This document shows, piece after piece, positions 30,601-42,600 of a stretch of DNA of 64,000 nucleotides. Under the pieces are notes generated by a model that made no database searches, was not told the DNA's origin, and was given only the letters and a program-made list of their open reading frames with translations. This DNA comes from Turnera subulata (lineage: Eukaryota; Streptophyta; Magnoliopsida; Malpighiales; Passifloraceae), in contig JAKUCV010001789.1 in NCBI GenBank assembly GCA_028386065.3, positions 17,493 to 81,492 of the forward strand, in the 5' to 3' direction. How positions within the stretch are numbered: position 1 is the first letter of the stretch; each line of letters starts with the position of its first letter. The position numbers and the translations under genes were made by a program.

Positions 30601-32725
30601 AAAGAAGTTTGTCCGATAGAAACAAGCTTAAAAGGGAAGTTTTTGAAGAAAATGATATGCCAAATTTCAGCATGCCTGAGAAAGCCACGAATGCTAATAT
30701 TGACCATTCCGTAACCAGCCCAGTGAGAACTCAGGCAACACATTCTTCACACTTTAATAGTGGAAGTGATAGTCCATCAAATTTTACAAGTAATCAGAAA
30801 ACTAGGGCACAGTCACCTTTCCAGAACCAGATGCTGGAAAATAGTGGTAAAAACTGGCATCAGAAAAGTAATTTTGACAGATTTCACAGGGACTCCAGAT
30901 ATGGATCTCGTGGTCATCCACACAAAAGATCACATCAACAGCGACAGCGTTCCCCTCAAAAGCCATATCCACGTACTGAAAGGGGCTCTCAAGCTCCTCG
31001 AGGTCAAAGCTACTCTTCTCAGCCCTTCTCTTTGCAGAACTCTCAAGCTCCTCAAGGTAGCCAAGCACAAGGTCACTATCCCACAAATACTGCTCAACCT
31101 AATCTAGTATCACCTCAAGTTTGGGCAATGCAAAATGCACAGCAACTGAGTCCTTCGCCTGCATGTCAGCCTCAAACCCATGTTCATCCTGCTACATACC
31201 CTCAGGCACAGATTCCTCAACATCCTGTTCAAGGTAATGAGCAACATGGTACTCTGCAGAGCAACCAAGCATATAATCAAATGTGGCAATATTATTACTA
31301 TCAGCAACAGCTTCTTTGGCAACAACAACAGCAGCTACAGCAGCAGCAACCACCCCAACAGCAGCTATTCCAACAGCAGCTACTGCAAATGCAATATCTG
31401 CAGCAGCAACATATGCAACAGCAGCAATTACCCCATCAACATCAACAGTTCCAGCAGTATCAGCATCAACAGCAAGAACAACAAGGTCAGCAGTCGCTGC
31501 AACAACTGCAGGTGCAACAGCTGCAAGTCAATCAGCAGCAGCATATTCTTTCCCCACAGCAGCAGCAGCAGCCACAGTTTCAACATCACCAGCAACAACT
31601 GACACAGCATCAAAAGCCTGAACAAGAGCTCCACAAGCCTGAGCAACGAATTCATGTATCAGAGGTGTGCAACCAACGGGTATTTCTGAATCTGAACCAT
31701 TTTGGATTTTGACAGGCATATTCCAAGAAATAAAATTAGGGATAAAAACATAACAATGGAAGAGTTCCAAGTACCAAAGGAAAAGTTTGCTGGCCTTATC
31801 ACGTTTCTTTACCATGGCTAATGAAATTTTATGTTTGAAGTAACATGATGAAAATATCATAGTAAACCAACTTTTCCTATTCTCTATTTTTGAAGAATTA
31901 CATAAAACTGACTACCTGAGTCGGCTATATGCTATTTCCTGTGGGACAGTAGAAACTAGAACCCTTGTTAGAATGAGTTGAAGATTTTAGACAAATTCCC
32001 ATTTTGCTCTTATGCTATACCTGTTTGGTCGATTGAGTCCCTAAGTTTTAATTTCGGTCAACTTGCATACCTCGGTTGTACAAATTGGGTCAATTGCCCC
32101 CAAGTCAAAATTGAGCATGGCTGGTGTTGACTCTGAAGCTGATCTGTGCAGTCAAAACGTTACATGCTAGCTGAAGGTCTTAGTAGAATTTTTAATTGAC
32201 ATGCGGTAATCAATCCGGGTAGACACGTGTCAATCTTTGATTCACCACCTAGGTCAACTAATAATTCTATGAAGACCTTCCGCTCATGGGTAAGTTTTGA
32301 CTGCACAGGTCAGCATCCAAGTCAACGCCAGCCTTGCTCAATTCTGGAGTTAACTTTCACTCAGAGGCAAGTTGTAACTTCTAGACTCAATTTACCAGAC
32401 GGGTATAATACAAGGGGGTAATTGGATTTTTTACCAACATTATACTTCCCTAACCATCCTCATGCAAACTAATGAGTTGCCATTTCACATGCTCTTTCTT
32501 CTCGCTCATATTATTTTAGCCTCTCAGTATAATAGGTCAAAGAATCATCCTTTACAAGTGGACCCTTTACAGTTTTTCCTAGATTGATGCTTCTTTGACA
32601 GCTTGTTAGTTAAGATTTACCTAGCTTGTACTCTCCTCTATTAATTTGTGAAACTTCAAACTGATTTTCTTTCACAGGCCACAACAGAATTGGATCAACA
32701 AGTGGCAGCACCTCAGGGGAGTTGA
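24667..32725 (+). CDS. PRP39: Pre-mRNA-processing factor 39 (PRP39), 12 exons
   Basis: PRP39 is a U1 snRNP-associated scaffold for 5' splice-site recognition in the nucleus. Exons: 24667-24703, 24839-24939, 25040-25269, 25370-25537, 26019-26385, 26485-26628, 27447-27599, 27685-27804, 28743-28823, 29131-29280, 29880-31664 and 32678-32725. All junctions are GT-AG and phases join without a break, giving 3384 nt (1127 residues plus stop). Tandem HAT helical repeats span about residues 50-545: W-x-x-Y-x-x-F/H patterns, such as G-Y-W-K-K-Y-A and L-W-D-K-Y-I-E-F-E. Exon 11 adds a long, probably disordered tail with an Arg/Ser/His-rich stretch (about 850-895) and a Gln-rich tract (about 985-1095). 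The donor after exon 10 (GAG/GTCAAA) is weak, so alternative splicing is possible there. The exon 12 end (A-T-T-E-L-D...) is the least certain part. Confidence 0.9.
31270..31620 (+). repeat. CAG/CAA-rich tract in PRP39 exon 11
   Basis: About 350 bp of mixed CAA/CAG codons encode mostly glutamine with scattered Tyr, Leu, His and Phe (prion-like composition). The mixed codons argue against simple recent slippage. Alternative frames give long Ser/Asn or Ala/Thr ORFs, which are artefacts of this tract. Confidence 0.85.
31990..32430. mobile_element. Possible foldback element in the last PRP39 intron
   Basis: The left side reads TATACCTGTTTGGTCGATTGAGTCCC and the right side, inverted, reads TATACCCGTCTGGTAAATTGAGTC. 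Both continue with related AACTTGC words, giving imperfect inverted arms of about 60 bp around a core with GTCAACTCC/GGTGTTGACT words. This suggests a MULE-like or other foldback insertion in intron 11. No target duplication was identified. Confidence 0.45.
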
Positions 32726-33633
32726 GGGAGGTCCTTATTTTCTCATCATCGGCATGTTACATAGAATCAGATATGCATGTGGCGCAGGATCAGATTCCCC
32801 ATAAAAATGTCAGCGCGTACTTCTTTAGTGTCATTCTGTATCAAATCCATCGTAAAAATGCGGAAGTTGTAAAGCTCTCAATTTTGGTCCAATTTAGAAA
32901 TCCGGAGTTTCCATCATCTGTCGGCTTATCTCTATTTGCTCCGAGTTAGACAATGTAGCAGAAATGTGGTTGTAATTTTTTTCTTAACCCAATGATGAGG
33001 TAGAAATTAACAGGACCAATTTTAGTTACCTTGGAATAGGAGACGATTGTCCCTATATCCAAAATTGCAACCTCTTCAAGTTCGTTGACAAAGAGAGAAA
33101 AAATAGCTTACCCTACCGACCGCCGGTCAAAAGGAAAATCAGGAAGCTTGTTTTTCTTTAAAACCTAATAAGGAGATGCGATAAAATCCTTTGGATCACT
33201 TTTAAATGACACTCGAGAAAAATGGATGGTTGTCCACTAAAGGCGAGCAGCCCCAGCTCTTTGATTGGGTCACGCCTCTTAATTGTTAACCTTATGACTC
33301 TGTAAGTCTTACAATACCTAAGGCTAGAAGTGCCCTTTTATTATACAGCATGCATGCTCTTGGACAAGTTCTGGCTCCCAGAGGTGCTAAAATGGAACTC
33401 TTGTTTGGGTAAGATTTCAGACTCGAACCTTCATGGATTAGTATAAAAAACAAGTGCTAAGATGGAAAAATAATCAGAAATTTGTGAAAATTATAGGTGA
33501 TTGAGACTCTCGGAATTTTTTTTTTCTTTTCCTGCACGTGCAACAGCAGAATAACGCTCCATAGCAACGGCGCAATAAAACACCAGAAATATACTTCCCA
33601 TGACGCCTTGGTTAAATCCAAGCTAGCAAAGGA
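32726..33633. other. PRP39 / lipoate-ligase intergenic region
   Basis: The 3' ends of two convergent genes face each other here. No further gene was seen. The left part is likely the PRP39 3' UTR; an open frame at 32722-32949 overlaps the PRP39 stop and has no recognisable domain. Confidence 0.5.
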
Positions 33634-35328
33634 TTACAAACTACTATGAGCAATGCCCTCAAGTGGAGATGCTAAAGCATCCATAAGTTCCTGCCTAGTG
33701 AGAAGGCTTGTGGAGGGAACAAATGTAGCTCCATTCGGTGTAACAATTGTCTCTGAATTCATCTCTTGCAGTGAGAAATGACTTTCCAAAGCCTTTAGAG
33801 TTCTCTCAACGAAAATTGTCCTTGGGATATACTCTTTCATCCGACAGATGAATTCCAAATGGTCTCTAGCCTGCATGGTAGAAAATTAATGTAAATTTCT
33901 CAAAAAAGATACTTATGAGAGAGAAAATAGGAATTGGGGGTGGATACTTCCAAGTAAACCTCTGAAAGTAAATAGGGTAAGCAATTTCAACAACTAACAA
34001 TCTTTCTGTGAGATTACAAATTTCAACAGCCACATATATCAGCAGTCAGAGCAAAGACACTAATTGATCAAATATCCAAAAGAGCACATTTTCCAGGATA
34101 TAATGCAACAGAAAGAACACAAGGCCTTCACATAAGATAACAAAAGGCTAACATGAAAGCAGAATAGAACACTAACCAGTCTATAGGTTGGAGCACGTGC
34201 AGGTAGCTTCAGGTACGACATATTTTTGGCCTCATAATCCCATAAAAAGGAAGTATGGTGTACCCATCGATTTTTGGTAATAGATTGAGCATTGCCACCA
34301 AATTTTCTGTTGCCAAACACATAATCTGAAAACAAATTTAAGAAATCCATCACTATAAAATCTAGGACATTCTAAAGTGAAATGGAACATTCTGCACGTT
34401 TTGAATCATAAGACGAAATAAAAAAGAAAATATAGCTTTCAAGGATCAAAAAGAAAAACCAAGAAAATGCTTGTCTAGATATCAATGGTTGACAAGAAAG
34501 TGGAACTCGCAACCAGAAACGACTTTACACTTTCAAATGGACATAATGGCAAAACAACTAGAATGCAGTATGAGGTGCAGATTGTCTCAACTCTCAAGTG
34601 TCATGCAATTCTGATTTTAAACATCAAAAGTAATTTTTTCAACTTCTCCAAGTTTCCAACTTATTGCGTACAGAAAACACACATTTCTCCAAACAAAGTT
34701 GGGTGTTGCTTACCATTTTCGCGGAGCTGGAAGTCACCCATCCCCCGAAATACTTCACCGTACAACAAACCACTCCAAGACATGATGGATCGGGGATACG
34801 GTTGGAGTCCGGGAACAGCATCCTTGTTGCATATAAGAGTAACAAAAACAGTCCCTTTGTCCACAATAACAGTGCCACCCCCAGAAAACCTTCTGACTAC
34901 AGGAACTCCATCTCGTAACACAGAATGAATATCAACCAGTTCCAAAGCTTTCCTACGTAAATCAGTTCATTTATATCAATTATTTACACCCAAAGAGAAA
35001 TGCACAATATCCCACTATAACTCAAAATTTTAGCACTCTAGCTTGGGTCTACACCACATCCTTTCAAACTCTTCAACAATAGTCTCAAGTTAAGAAATTG
35101 AGCATAAAATTGACAAAAACATACAAAGGGAATTAAGTATCTTTACCCGGAGGTGCCCATGACTATGGTGGGGGTATTGGTTCCATCATTGACAATACAC
35201 CAATTATCCGAAGAGGTACGAAGCAGCTTTTCCTCTAAGAATAGTTGCTCCAAAATGGGCATCCCTCTAAATCTAACAACATTCATCAACGGAAGCCCCA
35301 GCTTCGTCACTCCATTTTTCATGGCCAT
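33634..35328 (-). CDS. Lipoate/biotin protein ligase family protein, 4 exons
   Basis: Minus-strand exons 35328-35147, 34952-34714, 34325-34177 and 33870-33634 join in frame to 268 residues. All junctions are GT-AG. Residues 28-60 hold L-E-E-K-L-L-R-T-S-S-D-N-W-C-I-V-N and T-P-T-I-V-M-G. The family core V-V-R-R-F-S-G-G-G-T-V-I-V-D is at about 79-92, and the lysine motif R-K-F-G-G-N-A-Q is at about 147-154. Relatives use ATP to attach lipoate (or biotin) to lysines of carrier domains; the R-R-x-x-G-G-G loop and the lysine contact the acyl-adenylate. No obvious organelle presequence is visible, so cytosolic location or an upstream start is open. The PRP39 gene converges on it. The exact substrate of this plant subfamily is not inferable from sequence. 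Confidence 0.88.
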
Positions 35329-36184
35329 TACTCAAAGGAACTGGACAATACACATAATTCCTGCTCTCCACTTCAAAAAACCAAAAGAATCGATCAAGAG
35401 CTAGAGCAAAAGATTACATCTTCAGTTATGCTACTGGGTATTAGAGAAGTACCTTAAGACAAGGACTTGGCGCTCTGTGTCCAAATCCGGCCAAACATGC
35501 CAGTTGAAAGTTAGGGTGGGGGGGGGGGCTGGTGGTGGTCGTCTACTCTAGGCCGCCCCCGTCTGGTCAAGCTGTGCTAACAACACCACCACCAACCTCC
35601 TCTCGATCTTCTCCTTCGTCGGCGACGGGATGCAGTGGGAGGCGGGAGTGTGAGGGAGAGAGTTGAGAGGAAGAGAGAGAGATCGGGAGAGAGAAAGAGT
35701 GTGTGAAAGAGAGGGTTTTAGTTTTTACATGCGGGGTAAGAGTAAAACCCCAGTCTTTTCCCTGCCACCCAATCGACGTACCCTACCCGCCATTTTGGGA
35801 GGAGGTTCTCAAGGCAACTGGGTCCAACAAGCGCCCAAGCTTGGTCAAAAACGCGACCCCTGTTGCGTTTTATGCACAACCGATGTCGAAACCATGCCGT
35901 ATTGATCAACACCAAAAGTTGTGCTCCAAACGTAAACAATAATTTATTCCAAAAGATAACCTGCTCTTTAAAATAAATTGCTGAAAACCAGTAAATCTCG
36001 AAAATTTCTTTAAAATAAAACGAGGGTTCGAGAATTGTCTGGGATTAAATTTAGTGACCGTCCAAAAAGGTAAATTCCTGCAACCAAAAAAAGATTACCA
36101 AAAATTTTTACAAGGCTAAAATTAAAAAAAAAATTAAAATGTCTATAAATAAGAAAAATGAAAATTTAGGACATTAACTAATGT
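35329..36184. other. 5' flank of ligase gene, GA microsatellite
   Basis: The upstream region of the minus-strand ligase gene includes a G-run (35518-35528) and a GA-rich microsatellite (35651-35712) that could lie in the promoter or 5' UTR. No other gene was found; the short frames at 35663-35942 have no recognised domain. Confidence 0.5.
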
Positions 36185-36320
36185 GGGGTTGCTCAAGTAG
36201 TAAGCGACTTAATTCCCCTTAAATAAGATCTCCAGTTCGAATCCTCGTGTTTGTAATAGATCGACCCGAGTCAAATCCGGATTACCTGTGGCGAAGCTCC
36301 CGAAACCGAGAATTTCATTA
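36185..36320 (+). mobile_element. tRNA-derived SINE, second copy
   Basis: GGTTGCTCAAGTAGTAAGCG (A-box-like) is followed, about 45 bp later, by CCAGTTCGAATCC (B-box-like) and then the non-tRNA body ending GAAGCTCCCGAAACCGAG. It is the same family as 24262-24440. Confidence 0.7.
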
Positions 36321-36983
36321 GAGTTATCTCCGCTTGATAAAATTTCATCCTCAAAATTACAGATTGGAAAAAGTTCACCCGTATCTACTGACACCAACGA
36401 ATTCCACAACTTAACGAATTCAGAGTAACCTAGGTACTCCATAAAATTCATCTCTCTTTTTCAACCCTCTTTTTTGCCTTTGGGATCCTTTAACACTTTT
36501 TAAAGTTCTAACAATATACATGAATCCAACTATCTTGGCCTATCTTTAATCACCAGAGGTTTTCTGGCCCGTGGGGAACAAGAAATGGAACCAAACTAAT
36601 TCGAAGGAAGCTCCCTGAAACTCAAACAACTACCAAGGCACCTATTTTTCACGCAAAACAAGCTCTCGCGCCCAGGATAGTATCTGGTATCCAGTCAGTA
36701 TAGTGCTGGCCAACAGGACGACTAAAACCTTACTAGGCGTTATCATATGGCACGAGCCACGAATTATCATTTTCATGGAGTAGAATGTATATTGCATGGA
36801 CAAAGGACTTGTAACGCTACAAAGCTCCAAGTAAAATATTATTCGGGGATATAGTTGATGCATAAGCTATACAGAGAGTGAACCATAATCCAACATTCAG
36901 ATAATCTGCGGGTGTAAGTTATCATCCACAACCTATTAAGTGGAAGGAAAAAATAAAACGTCTACAAACCAATCTTACATAAC

Positions 36984-37261
36984 CAGTGGCTGTCAGAAGA
37001 AGAGGGAGAAGAAATACGGGAGGCTGATAACAATCTTCTAGCCTCTGGGGGATAAGTCGACCTCGAACAGAGTCATCACATCTAAAAGTAACTACAAGGA
37101 TGCAATTGCTTATTAACATGGCATTGTAAATTTCCGGCACAGCATTGGGCGAATCCCTAGCATTGCTATTTCTACAAAGTTGGGGGGCAAAATCAACAGC
37201 AATAAACTCAACGTACCTACAAATTGCCATTGGCAGATAACCTAGTACTTTCCTCACAAGA
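36984..37261 (-). CDS. Candidate exon of an unrecognised gene
   Basis: A minus-strand open block has a good acceptor (CTTACTGCAG at 37270-37261) and a consensus donor (TTAT/GTAAGA near 36984). It reads V-R-K-V-L-G-Y-L-P-M-A-I-C-R-Y-V-E-F and later Y-N-A-M-L-I-S-N-C-I-L-V-V-T-F-R-C-D-D-S-V and Q-P-P-V-F-L-L-P-L-L-L. It looks protein-like, but I do not recognise the family and found no neighbouring exons, so it may be a gene relic. Confidence 0.35.
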
Positions 37262-39632
37262 CCTGCAGTAAGGCATGCAAAATCATGAAAAGAGAAAGGG
37301 AATCGAAAGATGGTCAGATGTCATGATAACAGTTCTTATGGCTAATGTGTCATATAAGACGGGCCATTTTCAATTCTTTCCTTATCCTTGTAAAACATGC
37401 CTGTTTCCATAAACATCCTGCCCAAAGGCCTCCAAGAAAAGGATATACAATGCGCAGAGCACCACCCCACAGCTAGGTTCTGACAGTTTTAAACCTCATC
37501 ACAGTTTTAACTAAGTGCGGCACAAGTAACAGTCCACTCATTTGCAGAGCATAAATATCATCAATGGGAATCTTACAGTATGGACAGATAAATGCAGATG
37601 CAGAAATTACCAGGTGACCTGAAATTTAACAAAGTTAGAAAATCCAATATGGCATAGTCATTAACAACTAACAAGATTTAACCCATCACCCACCCCTCCC
37701 TTTTATGAGAAATTTACCATTTTCCATCCATGTCACCTTGGTGATAACCATATTACCAGTAATTACCTATTAATATTGCTGAAAGATATGATTGACAAAA
37801 AGACAATTCTTAAGAGTGAAACATACAAAAAGTTTAAATACATTGAATGTGACCAAGAACAGAGACACCTATGAAGTTAAAATGCATGGGATTAGCTGGA
37901 TACAGCTTGCTTGCCTACAATCACTCACCTTCAGAAAACATTACTGAATTAAACCTAACAGACAAATTATGGATACAAAAGAATACAAGGCGTATCTGAC
38001 TGGTCAACCATATTTAGTTCAATAGGTTCAGTAACTTTAAACATACAACAAACAACAACAGAATTGGGACGCAAAATCATAAATTATCGTCTAGTTAAAA
38101 TACGTGATCCATCCGGAAAATATCTAAAGAGACAAAATATTATGAAGTGAGAATATCTACCTGCAACTCATACCTAAGTTTGTCAATCCAAGTGATCCCT
38201 AAATCAGTAACACACGAGTAGATTCATGCAAAGCACTGTCTTCAATCACAGCAGTATGAAATTCAATGGCTTCCCTTTTAAATTTTGTGTAATCAAAGCT
38301 TCTTTCCTATTTTTCTTCATGGCATCATAGTATATCATCTTATTAGAATAAAACACTAAAAAAGAATCAATCCACGTCAGCTTTGAGTTAACATCATGAA
38401 CACCACAAGTCCGAATTATTTTGCAACAATGCGGAAATTTGCATGCTGGTACAGCAGATCCCTATGACATGCAGGCAAGGTGTACAGTGACGTAATCCAC
38501 AAATTCATGGAGTATCTTCACTCAAGCAAAATCATCATTCCGATGCAAAATGGAGATGGCACCAAATACGGTTCTAATTCTGTCAACATAAATGTCAAAA
38601 TACACTAGTAACTACAACCATTGGAAAGGAAGTATATGAAACAAAGGTCATAAAAATGTTTTGCCTGTCATGCGATGGAAATAAGTGTGTATAATCGTGA
38701 AACAGTGGTTATGGTTGTTCTTATCTTGTGGTAGTCATGGTGTTTCAAAATTCAGAAGCCCTCCCTTTTCCACCTCTAAACTGCCTAAGTATTTGTAAGC
38801 AGGCATTACTATTTCCAAGATTATCCATTCCTTGCAGGCACCACAGTTGCTTTAGAAGCTACACTGTATTTGAGCCAATAGAGCATATTATTATGTCAGA
38901 GTAAGAATCCTGTGCTCTCAAAGCATATTATTTCATTTCTAGAATGATCATGCATGACTCTCCTCTAAAATGCTACTTCTGTACCCAAACTTTCTTCAAC
39001 ACTTAAAAACTCCTATAGCACGGTCTACAGTCCATTGTTGCACAAATGACTTACCGGGTATTCTATATAGATCTGAGGGTTTTGGTTTTCTAACATGTTT
39101 TATGAAGCTAATTAAATGTCAAAAAACATTGCAGGAGGATGTGCACGTAGTAAGGACTATGCCTAAAAGTTTCAAAGCCGAAGTTTATTTCCTAGAATAC
39201 GGTTTGAATAGTTTCATAAGGGAGTACACTGAACATAAAAGCAGAAATGAAGACTGAATCTGCAAATGGAAGACCACCTAGAAAGCAAACAAATTTGCAA
39301 AATTATATTTCACAAGATACAATTCATATACACCCTCTTATGGATCTGATTGCAACTGTACAATAAAATGAAAAAGATACATTCTCTAAAGCTACCTTTC
39401 TGAGAAACTAGAGAGCACCTCTTGGAGTTGTCAGCTGAAAGGAGAGAGAAAGGAACAAGCACCGAGAGCAGACTTGACAATCTGATGGACACTACTTTAT
39501 TTCTATTGTCAATATATGAAAAACTCAAACTGAAGAGAGAACAGACTCTAAATCAGGAACCAAATCTGCTAAAAAGTAGAAAGACTGCAGGGACAAGAAG
39601 TTATATCAAAGCTAGTAAGGAAAAAGGAGCTC
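37262..39632. other. No gene recognised
   Basis: This is a 2.4-kb AT-rich interval downstream of the SSP4-like gene. No conserved frame, RNA gene or clear transposon end was seen. It may include a long 3' UTR, but a polyadenylation site cannot be placed. Confidence 0.5.
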
Positions 39633-42600
39633 TTATTCCTTGTTACCAAATTTCTGTGCAATGATAGGACGGACATCATCAGCATCAACCAGGGTCTCTA
39701 AGAAGGGAAGTAATGAAATTAGTGCACAATCAGATGGGTCGCTAAACCAACTCTTAATAGGAATCCCATTATTTACTTGCAACCTGAAGACCTGAATTCA
39801 AAATAAGAGAAAAGAACTTCAAATATCAGAACACACAGTAGAGACATTCTAAGCCTGCTACTTCTATCCCTAATTTGTGAGGGAAGGTGGGATGACTACA
39901 TGATGCGATGTTACTACTGACTAAAAATGGTCCAATCCCTATTTAATCTCCGCTTCCCTTTTGGAAGATATTTTTTCTGCAAGCCTCCTCCATATTTAGC
40001 CAATTAGGAGAATAGAATTTTTGACAATATTGTAGCATATTTCCGAGAGATTATTCAATCAGGTAAGATAACAAAGCAACACCCAATAACTTGATAAAAC
40101 ACACAGGACCACACTCTCCACCACTAGGCCTCTAGTACTGGAGCAAAATCTTGACCTCAGTAGTGTGGAAAAATCTCAATTTTCTGTAATAACTTGAATA
40201 AAAAAAACAAACTAAGGCTACAATTCGACTTTTTACCTCAATTTAAGAGAAATTTCAAGGGTTAGCAGTAAATGATCAACTCTCATTATTTTACATATCA
40301 CCCATTGCTCCACTAGAGATTGGGATGCCCACCAATATTTTGCTAAGAATATAGGCCTAATGCACATACATTAGAAAGGAAAATTCTATCACAGCTTGAT
40401 TACCTAATCCAATAAAGTAAATACGACCAAGGATGATGTTGCTAAAAAAATGAAGCATGAAACCATAAGGAAACTAGGGCAAGCCAGATACCTGCGGAGA
40501 ATTGTCAATTATAGCAACCTTTGCAAGATCAACTCCCAAAACTGTCAAATCCTTTGTATAACTTCCATCAGAAAAGATGCATGACTCACGGTAAATACGC
40601 CGAGATATAAACTTTCCCTCGGGGTCCAATATGTCCAAAAGTTGCTCAGCATAGATACTCTGACTAGCTGTAAAGATAACAACTTCAAACATCTCTGCAA
40701 CTCTCTCCAGGAATTTATGGAGATGAGGCCTCTGCCTTACATACACAGTGTGCTCTTTCAAGTTGAAAAACACAGTAAATGTGAAGTCTGCATCATCACA
40801 ATACTCCAATGTAGAGTGAACAAGTGTTTCTGCACATAAAGCACATACTTACCAGTAAGCTTCATATTTAACATGCATAGATTATCATAAAAAAAAAACA
40901 TGCATATATATGCTCTTCAAAAGTCTAATGCTTAAAACATAGTTGAGTAACATTTCAGAAGCTTCATCAACACCCATGACATTTCTGTGCCCATCCATGA
41001 GAAAGCCTTCACCGACACTTGGAAAATAATTCCAACACTCTTAATCCACTTTGACAACACCAAGATAAGTAACTTACATGCAAAGTTTTAGTTCTTCAAA
41101 TCGTTACCTTATTATGCAAAAGAACATAGATCGCATATTCATGAACCAATCATTAACCGTTACCTTATTATGCAAGATGCTATGAGCTTTAAACTCTCCA
41201 AGCAGAATTAGAACCACAGTCCACATTCCTTTAATCCAACTTGCAAAAAAATTCCTACAAGGAGTCTATAGGGCAGTTTGGTGATTAAATTAATACTAGT
41301 ATGCCACTCATTCCTCCAGGTGGTCATGATTTAAGAAGTTGCAAGTATTATTAAAAGAATAGATGATTGAACTCCACAGGATCAGAGATAAATGGGTGCA
41401 CATATTATCTATGCTTGGCAAACGTGCCATATTATCTGTATGAGTGACAAAACACATGAAACAGCAAGACATTGAAACCCCAGTAGGAGTAAAATAACCT
41501 TAGCTCTTACCATCCAAATCAAGAACCAAAGTGATAGGCTTCCTCCGCCCAGGCTCCTTTGAGAGTGCAGGAGGGCGAAAATTTGAAACCACATCAGAAA
41601 GTTCCGGTAAATTTTTTATAAAGAATTGAGGATCAAATTCCTCTGCTTGCTCCGAGTCATTGTTAGAATCAGCTTCATCATTGCAGGGCCTTATCTGATT
41701 AATCGCTAAATATAAGCTACCATTATCTGAATCTCTCATGTTTTCTTCACACGGTTTCATCTCATTGCAATTGCTCACTTTGACAGTGTCCTCCAGGAAA
41801 GGAAGTATCATGCACTCCTCAGCGACATCAAAGAACATATTTGGACCAGAGCATTTGTAATCGGGAAAAAGATTGGCCTCAGTGATATCATCGACAAGTG
41901 CGCTCCCGTCAAAAGGTAAGCCAGAGATAATCATGTCTGAAATGAAGAAATCCGATACATTGCAAGTTTGATAATCGCATGCACTTCTGTTATCATCACT
42001 ATCATCAGTTCCCAACCCTGACACATTGGGATCATTGTTGCTTCCTACAAAGTAAGGATCAAAAGCAATAAGCTTGCTGTCATAATATTAGTAAGTAATT
42101 TCGAAGAAAAATAAGCACAAAAAAGAAGGTTGTTCACCAATCAGCACTTAGATAGAATTCAAACTAATCGGAACAGAAGTCAACCAGGCGAAAAAACCCA
42201 GATACTGATCAAGCGTCGCACTAAAGAAATAGGAAGAAAATTCAAGTTACATGTGATGAAAATCTTGTTTTTACAACTGAGATGCCCCAAAGACCTTCGG
42301 CATTACTTCGATAGCTTCCTTTCAAAAATTTAGAAGCGTAACACTATGAGTAGTTTCAGCTTATAGTTTAGCAAAACCACAGTTCGTCATAAAGGATATA
42401 TTCCAGTTTAACTTGGCCCATAATTTCATAAGCAACTACAAACTACATCATAAAGTAATTTATTGCAATTTGTTTAACCAGAGAAAAATTAGTCATACCT
42501 GTATTATCATTGATATTTAGCCCACTGTGAACTTCAACAGACTCCAAAGAAGGGGAAAAAATAGTTTCCAAGTTTGACATGCTGTTATGAATGGATTCCT

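Noticed and set aside
31180..31860. Long Ser/Asn, Ala/Thr and Leu-rich ORFs
   Set aside because: These are shadows of the CAG/CAA-rich coding tract of PRP39 exon 11 in other frames.
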